From Burkholderiales bacterium (lineage in GTDB: Bacteria > Pseudomonadota > Gammaproteobacteria > Burkholderiales > Casimicrobiaceae), in assembly GCA_025354075.1 (NCBI GenBank), contig JANXNO010000659.1, positions 1-7,494 on the forward strand: DNA of 7,494 bases. Direction: 5' to 3'. The translations under genes and the position numbers were made by a program. Shown here one piece after another: positions 1 to 5,863 of this stretch. A model generated the notes under the pieces. The model worked only from the letters and a program-made list of their open reading frames with translations, was not told the DNA's origin and did not search any database. Position 1 is the stretch's first letter; the number at the start of each line of letters is the position of its first letter.

Positions 1-1155
1 GCGATGTGCGCGGACGCAGACAGCGACGCGGAACGTGGTCGCATCTTGCGTTACAAAATCTTCGTGACACTGCGGACGCGTCAAGTAACGCGTTGGCTTC
101 AAGTTGCCCTGCGCTGTCACGGAGCTCGCCATCAACGAACGGGCATTCCACGCCGAAAATCGCCACGCACCGAGCGTGTCGCCGAATCGAAACGTGTGAT
201 CCCAGCTCACCGACCCGGTGCCAAAATTATGATCGATGTACAGGCTACTCTGTAGCGCACAACGAATCGACTCGGTGCGATATGGCTTGTCCGGCTTTGC
301 TGCGGATTGGCCCCAGCATCGCAGCAACTTGTCGTCACCGATCGCCACAGTCGTCGGCCCCAATGCCTGTTGTGGAAACGGCTTGCTGCGCAACGCTGCG
401 ATCAAGGTGTCCTGATGTGAAATGAGTTGCGGCGTGATCGTCGTCTTGTCCACAACAGTAACGCGCGGCGCGGCAATCAACGCCCGTACATAGCGCAGTG
501 GTACCAGCAAATTCGCCAGTTCGCCGCCCGTGCCCGCGACGTTAACGCCAATCACGCGACCGGCCTCGTCCACCGCTGGTCCACCGCTCATACCGGGGTT
601 CAGCGCGCCGGTGAAATGGATGGTGTCGTAAAGCCGCCGCTCAACGAGACCGTTATACGTACCTTCAGAAATCGCAAAGCCCAGATCAAGCGGATTGCCG
701 AGAGAGAAAATCTTTTCCCCCTGCTGCAACGGCACGTTTTCAGCGCGCAAGTCAAAGTGCGCAGCACCGGAAATTTCAGCCAGCCGCACGATGGCTAGAT
801 CGTGGATCACGTCGAAGCCAAGCAGCGCTAAGGCACCGCGTTTGCCATCAACACGGACGTACTCTGCACGATAGCGTTGCGGCTCCAGCACGAGCTGCGA
901 GATGACGTGATAGTTGGTGAAAGCGGTGCCGTCCGCCGCAATCAAAAAGCCCGAGCCTACGGTGGATTGCGAGCTGCCCGCACGCGTCAGAATGCGGATT
1001 TGCACCAGCTTGTCTCGAGCCGCGTCGAACAGACGCTGGCCTGTGGGCGATGGTGCCGGAAGGCTTGCAGCGGGGGTTTGCGCAATCGCGATCGCAGCAA
1101 TCGAGCACGAAAAAATGGCAACGGCCGCGCACCACACGCGCACGAGCTTCACCAC
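1..1155 (-). CDS. Secreted trypsin-like serine protease, 3' end beyond window
   Basis: The minus-strand frame is open from a TGA near 1244 down to position 1, giving at least 385 residues with no stop in the window. Numbering from the GTG at 1155, residues 1-25 look like a Sec signal peptide: basic KLVR, then a hydrophobic stretch ending AIAIA, with likely cleavage before Q26. Residues about 66-215 form a chymotrypsin-fold (S1C/trypsin_2-like) domain. The triad is visible: H83 in TNYHV, D119 in HDLAIVRL and S190 in NPGMSGGPAVD. Export to the periplasm or outside is therefore likely. No PDZ domain is visible, so it is not a standard DegP/HtrA. Residues about 230-385 are a cysteine-containing region I do not recognise. 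There is no in-frame ATG near the signal peptide; TTG 1161, GTG 1155 and GTG 1152 are all possible starts and none has a clear Shine-Dalgarno. It follows scoB by about 43 bp in the same direction. The protease call is strong; start, substrate and C-terminal function are unknown. Confidence 0.85.
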   Translation of the reverse strand, partial: MVKLVRVWCAAVAIFSCSIAAIAIAQTPAASLPAPSPTGQRLFDAARDKLVQIRILTRAGSSQSTVGSGFLIAADGTAFTNYHVISQLVLEPQRYRAEYVRVDGKRGALALLGFDVIHDLAIVRLAEISGAAHFDLRAENVPLQQGEKIFSLGNPLDLGFAISEGTYNGLVERRLYDTIHFTGALNPGMSGGPAVDEAGRVIGVNVAGTGGELANLLVPLRYVRALIAAPRVTVVDKTTITPQLISHQDTLIAALRSKPFPQQALGPTTVAIGDDKLLRCWGQSAAKPDKPYRTESIRCALQSSLYIDHNFGTGSVSWDHTFRFGDTLGAWRFSAWNARSLMASSVTAQGNLKPTRYLTRPQCHEDFVTQDATTFRVAVCVRAHR

Positions 1156-1198
1156 GAACAAACCGCTAACGATGGCTTGATGGATCGGCGAAGCAAGT

Positions 1199-1837
1199 TT
1201 AATGAAGCGTGCAGCCCGTCGCAGCGGCGATTTCGTCGCGAGTCACACCTGGTGCGAGCTCCAGAAGCTTTAAGCCAGCAGTCGTCACCTCCATCACGCC
1301 CATATCAGTGATGATGACGTTCACCACACCAACACCCGTCAACGGCAAATTGCAATCGGTAAGAATTTTTAGATCGGTAGAGCCGTCTTTTTTCTTTGCC
1401 ACATGCTCCATGAGCACGACGACGCGGCCCACACCCGCGACCAGATCCATCGCGCCGCCCATGCCCTTAACCATCTTGCCGGGGATCATCCAGTTGGCAA
1501 GATCGCCTTTTTCGCTGACCTGCATCGCGCCGAGGATCGCTAGATTGATCTTGCCGCCGCGAATCATCGCGAAGCTGTCAGCAGACGAGAAAATCGAAGA
1601 ACCGGGCAAGGTGGTGACCGTCTGCTTGCCTGCGTTAATCATGTCGGGATCGACCTGATCTTCCGTAGGGAACGGCCCAATACCGAGCAGACCATTCTCG
1701 CTTTGCAGCCACACCTCCATGCCCTTGGGCACGTGGTTCGCTACCAGCGTCGGCAAGCCAATGCCCAGATTCACATAAAAACCGTCTTGCAATTCTCTCG
1801 CAGCACGCGCTGCCATTTCGTCACGATTCCACGCCAT
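1199..1837 (-). CDS. scoB: 3-oxoacid CoA-transferase subunit B (beta)
   Basis: This 212-residue protein is the beta subunit of a split succinyl-CoA:3-oxoacid (acetoacetate) CoA-transferase, a cytoplasmic family I CoA transferase. With subunit A it moves CoA from a donor such as succinyl-CoA to acetoacetate through a glutamyl-CoA thioester. The catalytic glutamate is visible as E47 in SENGLLGIG (residues 46-54). Other family hallmarks are [10 protein letters not shown] (25-34), [14 protein letters not shown] (94-107) and the [14 protein letters not shown] stretch (120-133). The length is normal for the subunit. The ATG at 1837 follows the scoA stop by 2 bp and has an AGGAG box 7 nt upstream inside the end of scoA, so the two subunits are very probably translationally coupled. 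The substrate could instead be another 3-oxo acid, as in the AtoA or PcaJ relatives. Sequence style favours ScoB/AtoA over the adipate enzymes, but I cannot prove specificity from sequence alone. Confidence 0.95.
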   Translation of the reverse strand: MAWNRDEMAARAARELQDGFYVNLGIGLPTLVANHVPKGMEVWLQSENGLLGIGPFPTEDQVDPDMINAGKQTVTTLPGSSIFSSADSFAMIRGGKINLAILGAMQVSEKGDLANWMIPGKMVKGMGGAMDLVAGVGRVVVLMEHVAKKKDGSTDLKILTDCNLPLTGVGVVNVIITDMGVMEVTTAGLKLLELAPGVTRDEIAAATGCTLH

Positions 1838-1839
1838 GA

Positions 1840-2544
1840 TCAGGCTCCTGCTTTGGTGATGGTGCGCTGTTCGATGCGCTTCTCGGGGGTCGCGTTCAAG
1901 ACGATGCGATGCACATAGATACCGGGCAGATGAACCTGATCGGGATCGAGCGCGCCGATTTCGACGATCTTTTCGACTTCGACGATGGTGATCTTGCCCG
2001 CCATCGCAACATTCGGGTTGAAGTTGCGCGCGGTTTTGCGGAACACGAGGTTGCCCGATTTGTCCGCGATGTAGGCCTTGACCAACGACACATCGGGCAC
2101 CAGTGAGCGCTCCATCACGTATTTCACGCCGTCAAATTCGCGAATCTCCTTGCCATCGGCAACGATAGTGCCGACGCCGGTCTTGGTGAAAAACGCGGGG
2201 ATACCAGCGCCGCCCGCACGGAGCTTCTCCGCCAACGTGCCCTGCGGCGTGAAGTCTAGCTCCAGTTCGCCCGCGAGGTATTGCCGCTCGAACTCCTTGT
2301 TTTCGCCGACGTAACTCGCGATCATTTTTTTGATCTGCCGCGTGTGAAGCAATTTACCAAGGCCGAAGCCGTCAACGCCTGCATTATTCGAAATTGCGGT
2401 GAGATTTTTGGCGCCGCTGGCGACTAGCGCATCAATCAGCGCCTCGGGAATGCCGCACAAGCCAAAGCCGCCCACCGCGAGCAATTGCCCGTCCTTGATC
2501 ACGCCAGAAAGCGCCGCTTCAGCGCTTGGAAATAGTTTGTTCAC
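1840..2544 (-). CDS. scoA: 3-oxoacid CoA-transferase subunit A (alpha)
   Basis: This 234-residue protein is the alpha subunit partner of the downstream scoB product. The family signature [10 protein letters not shown] is at residues 25-34, in the CoA-contacting glycine-rich loop. It is followed by typical segments such as [16 protein letters not shown] (48-63) and the [18 protein letters not shown] region in the second half. Length is normal. The start is GTG at 2544, supported by the family-like N-terminus [12 protein letters not shown] and by AGGG 7 nt upstream; no ATG fits. It precedes scoB with only 2 bp between stop and start. The preceding gene on the same strand, acetoacetate-CoA ligase, ends 90 bp upstream, which leaves room for a separate promoter. 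The two neighbours catalyse alternative routes from acetoacetate to acetoacetyl-CoA. Confidence 0.95.
   Translation of the reverse strand: MNKLFPSAEAALSGVIKDGQLLAVGGFGLCGIPEALIDALVASGAKNLTAISNNAGVDGFGLGKLLHTRQIKKMIASYVGENKEFERQYLAGELELDFTPQGTLAEKLRAGGAGIPAFFTKTGVGTIVADGKEIREFDGVKYVMERSLVPDVSLVKAYIADKSGNLVFRKTARNFNPNVAMAGKITIVEVEKIVEIGALDPDQVHLPGIYVHRIVLNATPEKRIEQRTITKAGA
1845..1849 (-). promoter_or_regulatory. Shine-Dalgarno of scoB, inside scoA
   Basis: On the minus strand AGGAG lies 7 nt before the scoB ATG, within the last codons of scoA (…GCA GGA GCC TGA). It fixes the scoB start and implies that ribosomes finishing scoA can reinitiate on scoB, matching a need for equal subunit amounts. 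Confidence 0.8.
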
Positions 2545-2551
2545 ACGTTCA

Positions 2552-2555
2552 CCCT
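2552..2555 (-). promoter_or_regulatory. Shine-Dalgarno-like AGGG supporting the scoA GTG start
   Basis: The minus strand reads AGGG, then 7 nt, then GTG at 2544. Spacing is ideal although the core is only four bases. It supports the non-ATG start of scoA. Confidence 0.55.
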
Positions 2556-2581
2556 ATTAGGCCCCAGAGATTTACCTGTTG

Positions 2582-2609
2582 ATTGTACGAACTAAGGCCT
2601 GCTTAGGCC
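2582..2609 (-). promoter_or_regulatory. Possible -10 box and small palindromes upstream of scoA
   Basis: The 90-bp gap between the ligase stop and the scoA start contains, on the minus strand, TACAAT (2587-2582), a five-of-six match to a sigma70 -10 box. No convincing -35 element lies 16-18 bp upstream. Just before it are overlapping small palindromes: CTAAG/CTTAG (2592-2596 with 2602-2606) and GGCCT/AGGCC (2596-2600 with 2605-2609). They could be an operator or a weak hairpin. No T-run follows, so an intrinsic terminator is unlikely. This would allow scoAB to be expressed apart from the upstream genes. Confidence 0.25.
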
Positions 2610-2634
2610 GCGTGGCGCTCAGGGTCACGCAAAG

Positions 2635-4716
2635 TCAGGTAGTCAGTTCCACCCGATCGCGGAAAAACTCTAGCGCCTCGGGATTGGCGAGCGCGTCGAT
2701 GTTTTTTACGTTGCGTCCATGCACGACATCGCGCACGGCAAGCTCGACGATTTTGTTGCTTTTGGTACGTGGAATATCCGGCACCTGCACTATTTTTGCA
2801 GGCGCATGACGCGGCGTGGTGTTGCCGCGAATGTGTTGTTTTATTTTGTCAATCAGGGCTTCGTCGAGCGTCAAGCCGTCTGCCAGTTTCACGAACAAAA
2901 CCACGCGCGCATCGCCCTGAAAATTCTGTCCGATGACGATCGATTCGACCACCTCGTCGAGCGTTTCTACCTGCCGATAAATCTCTGCGGTACCAATGCG
3001 CACGCCACCCGGATTCAGCGTCGCGTCGGAACGCCCGACGATCACCATGCCGTTGTTATCCGTGATTTGGCACCAGTCACCGTGACACCACAAACCGGGG
3101 AAGCGCTCGAAGTACGAGGCACGATAACGCGAACCATCGTCATCGTTCATGAAGTACAGCGGTAGGGACGGAAAGGTTTGCGTGCAGACCAATTCGCCCA
3201 TGCCACTTGCTTGGCCGCGCAACGATTGCCCATTGTCATCGAACACATCGGTTGCCATGCCGAGGCCGAGACATTGCAGTTCCCCGCGATAAACCGGCAG
3301 GGTCGGATTGCCCAGAGCGAAACAGGCCATGATGTCGGTGCCGCCTGAAATGGACGCTAGATGCAAATCGGGTTTGATGCATTGATAGACGTAGTCGAAG
3401 CTTTCGGGCAATAGCGGCGAGCCGGTAGACAGCACAGCGCGCAATGCGGGCAATTGATGCGTGCGACGCGGCACGACGTTAGCTTTTTTCAGTGCGTCGA
3501 TGTACTTGGCGCTGGTGCCGAACAGCGTGCAGCGCTCAGTTTCGGCCAAGTCCCACAAAATGCGGCCCCGATCAGCAAACGGTGAGCCGTCGTAGAGAAG
3601 GCATGTCGCGCCTGTTGCAAGCCCGGAAATCAGCCAGTTCCACATCACCCAGCCGGTGGTGGCGAAGTAAAAAATGCGATCACCGTCGTGAACGTCGGAG
3701 TGCAGAACGTGTTCTTTGACGTGCTGCAACAGCGTGCCACCAACGCCGTGAACCATGCACTTGGGGAGCCCGGTAGTGCCGCTGGAAAAGACGATGACAA
3801 GTGGGTGGTTGAAGGGGAAGCGCTTGAACGTTATTTCGCTCGCGGACTGCGCGATGAAAGCTGGCCAGTCAACCTGTTCAGGCCCCCTCTCCCGCAGTGC
3901 GCCTGCGTCCACTGGCGCAAGCGTGCGCCGGGGCGGTGGGTGAGGGCGTTCGCCAGCAGAACTCTGCTTTTCACCACTTCCACCAAATACGCCGCCCTCA
4001 CCCCAACCCTCTCCCGCGCTGCGGGAGAGGGAGCTTACATACTCAACCCAAACTACCAACTCAACACTCGGCAATCTCGTCGCAATCTCCATCACCTTGT
4101 CGCGCGTGTCCACCACCTTACCGTTGTAAAAATAGCCGTTCACCGCGAACAGCACTTTCGGTGCAATCTGTGTGAAGCGATCCAGTACGCCCTGCACGCC
4201 GAAATCGGGCGACGACGACGACCAAACCGCGCCAAGACTGGTCGTGCCGAGCATCGCAATCGCAGCCTCAGGAATGTTCGGCAGGATGCTGGCGACGCGA
4301 TCTCCGGCTTTGATGCCTCGCTCACGCAACGCACATTGCACCTGTGCGACTGACGCATGCAACTCGTCAAAACTCAATCGTCGCCGATCCCCCTCCTCGT
4401 TCCAGAACACCAGCGCGTCGTCGGTGCCCCGCTTCTTGAGCAGGTTCTCGGCGAAGTTGAGTTGCGCATCGGGGAACCACTGTGCGCCTGGCATCACATG
4501 ACCGTCGACCAGCGTGCGTTCGCCTTTGTCACCAACTACGCCACAGAAGTCCCACAGCTCGCGCCAGAACACCTCCTTGTTGGCAATCGACCAGCGCCAT
4601 AAACTCCAGTATTCTGGGAAATGCTGCGAATATTTTTCACGCAGTTTTTCAGTAAATGCAGTGATTCGCGCAGAAGCGATTCGCTCCGGCGAAGGTGACC
4701 ACAGCGGCTCGTTCAT
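2635..4716 (-). CDS. aacS: Acetoacetate-CoA ligase (acetoacetyl-CoA synthetase) with repeat-derived insert
   Basis: This cytoplasmic ANL-superfamily enzyme activates acetoacetate with ATP and CoA to acetoacetyl-CoA, AMP and pyrophosphate. The N-terminal acetoacetyl-CoA synthetase motif is visible as WFPDAQLNFAENLL (80-93). The adenylation P-loop is SSGTTGLPK (311-319). HGDW with D547, GRSD with R562 and the LNPGGVRIG hinge region follow. The C-terminal catalytic lysine is K655 in RTKSNK. At 693 residues it is longer than the roughly 650 usual for the family. The excess is a low-complexity, Gly/Arg/Pro-rich stretch at residues about 228-278, encoded by an inverted pair of REP-like repeats at 3883-4034; without it the length is about 642. 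The frame stays open and all catalytic motifs remain, so the enzyme may still work if the loop is tolerated. The ATG at 4716 is 5 bp after the thioesterase stop, implying cotranscription; there is no strong Shine-Dalgarno. Confidence 0.93.
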   Translation of the reverse strand: MNEPLWSPSPERIASARITAFTEKLREKYSQHFPEYWSLWRWSIANKEVFWRELWDFCGVVGDKGERTLVDGHVMPGAQWFPDAQLNFAENLLKKRGTDDALVFWNEEGDRRRLSFDELHASVAQVQCALRERGIKAGDRVASILPNIPEAAIAMLGTTSLGAVWSSSSPDFGVQGVLDRFTQIAPKVLFAVNGYFYNGKVVDTRDKVMEIATRLPSVELVVWVEYVSSLSRSAGEGWGEGGVFGGSGEKQSSAGERPHPPPRRTLAPVDAGALRERGPEQVDWPAFIAQSASEITFKRFPFNHPLVIVFSSGTTGLPKCMVHGVGGTLLQHVKEHVLHSDVHDGDRIFYFATTGWVMWNWLISGLATGATCLLYDGSPFADRGRILWDLAETERCTLFGTSAKYIDALKKANVVPRRTHQLPALRAVLSTGSPLLPESFDYVYQCIKPDLHLASISGGTDIMACFALGNPTLPVYRGELQCLGLGMATDVFDDNGQSLRGQASGMGELVCTQTFPSLPLYFMNDDDGSRYRASYFERFPGLWCHGDWCQITDNNGMVIVGRSDATLNPGGVRIGTAEIYRQVETLDEVVESIVIGQNFQGDARVVLFVKLADGLTLDEALIDKIKQHIRGNTTPRHAPAKIVQVPDIPRTKSNKIVELAVRDVVHGRNVKNIDALANPEALEFFRDRVELTT
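3883..4034. repeat. Inverted pair of REP-like repeats inserted in aacS
   Basis: Two related palindromic units face each other inside the ligase gene. The outer arms are CCCTCTCCCGCAG (3885-3897) and its exact complement CTGCGGGAGAGGG (4019-4031). The inner arms are GGGTGAGGGCG (3938-3948) and its exact complement CGCCCTCACCC (3993-4003). The right unit holds a perfect 11-bp hairpin, 4007-4017 with 4021-4031, loop GCT. The left unit instead carries alternative 6-bp stems: TGCGCC (3898-3903) or TGCGCC (3924-3929) with GGCGCA (3914-3919). The nested symmetry and the third copy near 5800 mark this as a dispersed repeat family of REP/BIME or small MITE type. I found no convincing target-site duplication. 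Confidence 0.85.
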
Positions 4717-4721
4717 AGCGC

Positions 4722-5171
4722 TTAGAGCTTAGGCAGCAGTCGTGCGCGTACTTCGTCCGGCAGTGCAACACCTTTGTTCGCGCTGCGGCTCATCCACAGC
4801 AATTTGCAAATGCCCGTCGCGTAAAGCTCGTCGCCAACAAACATATCGTGTGTGGTTTCAACAATTTTCGGCCCCACGCCGGTCACGCGGATGGTCACAC
4901 GCACCGTGGACGGATGTGTAACGGCGCGTATGAAGCGGCAGTTCGCCTCAACTAATATCGGCACGATGTCCACGCCGACCGTCTCAAAACCCAGCTTCGC
5001 AAACCATTCCAGCCGACACTGCTCCATGTAGCGAAAGTACACGGTGTTGTTAACGTGCTGGTACGCATCCATGTCGCCCCAGCGCACAGGCATGTCCACT
5101 TCGTGCATCACGATGTCGCAGATGGCTGCGATGTTGGCAAGTTGAGTGGAGGGAGTTTTAGAGTTTTCCAT
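4722..5171 (-). CDS. Acyl-CoA thioesterase, 4HBT hotdog family
   Basis: This 149-residue protein has the hotdog fold of the 4-hydroxybenzoyl-CoA thioesterase family, which hydrolyses acyl-CoA to free acid plus CoA in the cytoplasm. The N-terminal active-site segment is clear: VRWGDMDAYQHVNN (29-42) then YFRYMEQCRLEW. D35 aligns with the catalytic aspartate of the Pseudomonas enzyme (GDCD motif). The later PILVEANCRFIRAVTHP and TVRVTIRVTGVG segments fit the central sheet. Length is normal. The frame is open upstream to 5783, but that extension is the antisense of the acetyltransferase gene and has no family features, so I start at the ATG at 5171; no good Shine-Dalgarno is seen. It leads the minus-strand operon, 5 bp before the acetoacetate-CoA ligase. 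Natural substrate is unknown; short-chain or 3-oxoacyl-CoA is a guess from context. Confidence 0.9.
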   Translation of the reverse strand: MENSKTPSTQLANIAAICDIVMHEVDMPVRWGDMDAYQHVNNTVYFRYMEQCRLEWFAKLGFETVGVDIVPILVEANCRFIRAVTHPSTVRVTIRVTGVGPKIVETTHDMFVGDELYATGICKLLWMSRSANKGVALPDEVRARLLPKL

Positions 5172-5226
5172 CGACAAATACGGTCGGTTAGGGCGTTGTT
5201 GCACGAGTTTAAGCGCGGTAGCACTA

Positions 5227-5234
5227 ACTATAAT
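5227..5234. promoter_or_regulatory. Overlapping divergent -10-like hexamers
   Basis: The 69-bp region between the divergent thioesterase and acetyltransferase genes contains a perfect TATAAT on the plus strand (5229-5234). Overlapping it is TATAGT on the minus strand (5232-5227), giving back-to-back -10 candidates. The plus-strand box predicts a start at about 5241, the A of the acetyltransferase ATG, so that mRNA could be leaderless. The minus-strand box predicts a leader of about 50 nt for the thioesterase operon. Neither has a convincing -35 element at normal spacing, so this is a suggestion only. Confidence 0.4.
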
Positions 5235-5240
5235 CGGTCG

Positions 5241-5777
5241 ATGAGTATGGACGCCCTCTCTGCCGACACGGAATGCATGCACTCGCGCCCGCAGTCGGTA
5301 GCAGCCGAGCACGACGTTGCGTTTTCGTTGCTTCCCATGTCGGCGTCCGATCCGCAGCTTGAGTATTGCCTGCGACTCGCGCACAACAACATGAGTCCGT
5401 ACCTCGAACGTCGATGCGAACAATTTAGTGATGCACGATGGCGCGAGCTTGCACCAGAGGCTGAGTTCTATTTGATCGTCGATGATGCCAACACGACGCG
5501 CGAAAACGTCGGTTTTGTTAGTGTTCGCCGAGATCCAGATTGTCCGCCTGCGCTGCATATCGGCGACGTGCAAGTTGAAGCCGCACATCAATATCGCGGC
5601 GCGGGATCGGCAGCGTTGCGATGGATCGAAGACCTCGCCAATTCGCGCGGCCTGACTGAGCTCACGCTCAACGTGTTTCGCGACAATCCGGCGCTGCGCC
5701 TTTATGAGCGCTGCGGCTTTCAGTTGATCGACACCCGGTTTTACAAATACAAAATGCGCAAGACTTTGGTCGACTGA
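5241..5777 (+). CDS. GNAT-family N-acetyltransferase
   Basis: This 178-residue protein belongs to the Gcn5-related N-acetyltransferases, which move acetyl from acetyl-CoA to an amine. The N-terminal strand FSLLPM (28-33) is followed by the long helix-loop region [12 protein letters not shown] (44-55). The acetyl-CoA pyrophosphate loop is QYRGAGSAA (117-125), matching Q/R-x-x-G-x-G/A. The C-terminal signature [12 protein letters not shown] (149-160) includes Y155, a position often used as the general acid. Length is typical of a single GNAT domain with a short N-terminal extension. Starts at 5241, 5247 or 5277 would all keep the first strand; I use 5241 because a TATAAT lies exactly one leaderless spacing upstream. 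The gene diverges from the thioesterase and is followed after 86 bp, including a REP-like repeat, by ETF-QO. The substrate cannot be told from sequence; nothing specifically points to RimI or drug acetylation. Confidence 0.9.
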   Translation: MSMDALSADTECMHSRPQSVAAEHDVAFSLLPMSASDPQLEYCLRLAHNNMSPYLERRCEQFSDARWRELAPEAEFYLIVDDANTTRENVGFVSVRRDPDCPPALHIGDVQVEAAHQYRGAGSAALRWIEDLANSRGLTELTLNVFRDNPALRLYERCGFQLIDTRFYKYKMRKTLVD

Positions 5778-5787
5778 ATCCAACAGT

Positions 5788-5830
5788 CGCCACCCTACCC
5801 CAACCCTCTCCCATATGCAGGAGAGGGAGC
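5788..5830 (+). repeat. REP-like palindrome, third copy, between acetyltransferase and ETF-QO
   Basis: This copy shares a 16-nt identical block ending CCAACCCTCTCCC (5797-5812 versus 4000-4015) and the 11-nt block GGAGAGGGAGC (5820-5830 versus 4024-4034) with the right unit inside the ligase gene, in the same orientation. It forms an 8-bp hairpin, CCCTCTCC (5804-5811) with GGAGAGGG (5820-5827), around an 8-nt loop containing CATATG. It starts 10 bp after the acetyltransferase stop. No T-run follows, so it is more likely an mRNA-end stabiliser or attenuator-like hairpin than a classical intrinsic terminator. Confidence 0.8.
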
Positions 5831-5863
5831 AGAACTTACCGCAACATAAAGATATACAACACT

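Noticed and set aside
6..1311. Plus-strand open frames and a second minus-strand frame (848-1135) over the protease
   Set aside because: The minus-strand frame through 1-1155 has a full serine protease triad and signal peptide; the others are Arg/His/Cys-rich shadow translations.
3883..4034. The repeat doublet as proof that aacS is a pseudogene
   Set aside because: The reading frame is preserved and all motifs before and after, including the P-loop and the catalytic lysine, are intact; impairment is possible but not shown.
3688..4353. 221-residue plus-strand open frame across the repeat insertion
   Set aside because: It runs antisense to the acetoacetate-CoA ligase, has no family features, and its length reflects the GC-rich repeat and codon bias of the opposite strand.
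5055..5240. Upstream extension of the acetyltransferase frame on the plus strand
   Set aside because: It is antisense to conserved thioesterase sequence and would add 62 His/Val-rich residues absent from GNAT proteins.
5172..5783. N-terminal extension of the thioesterase frame, making a 353-residue minus-strand protein
   Set aside because: The extension is the antisense of a clear GNAT acetyltransferase, has no recognisable features, and the thioesterase family begins near the ATG at 5171.
5788..5830. Intrinsic terminator after the acetyltransferase
   Set aside because: The hairpin is convincing but no run of T follows on either strand, and its sequence matches the dispersed repeat family instead.
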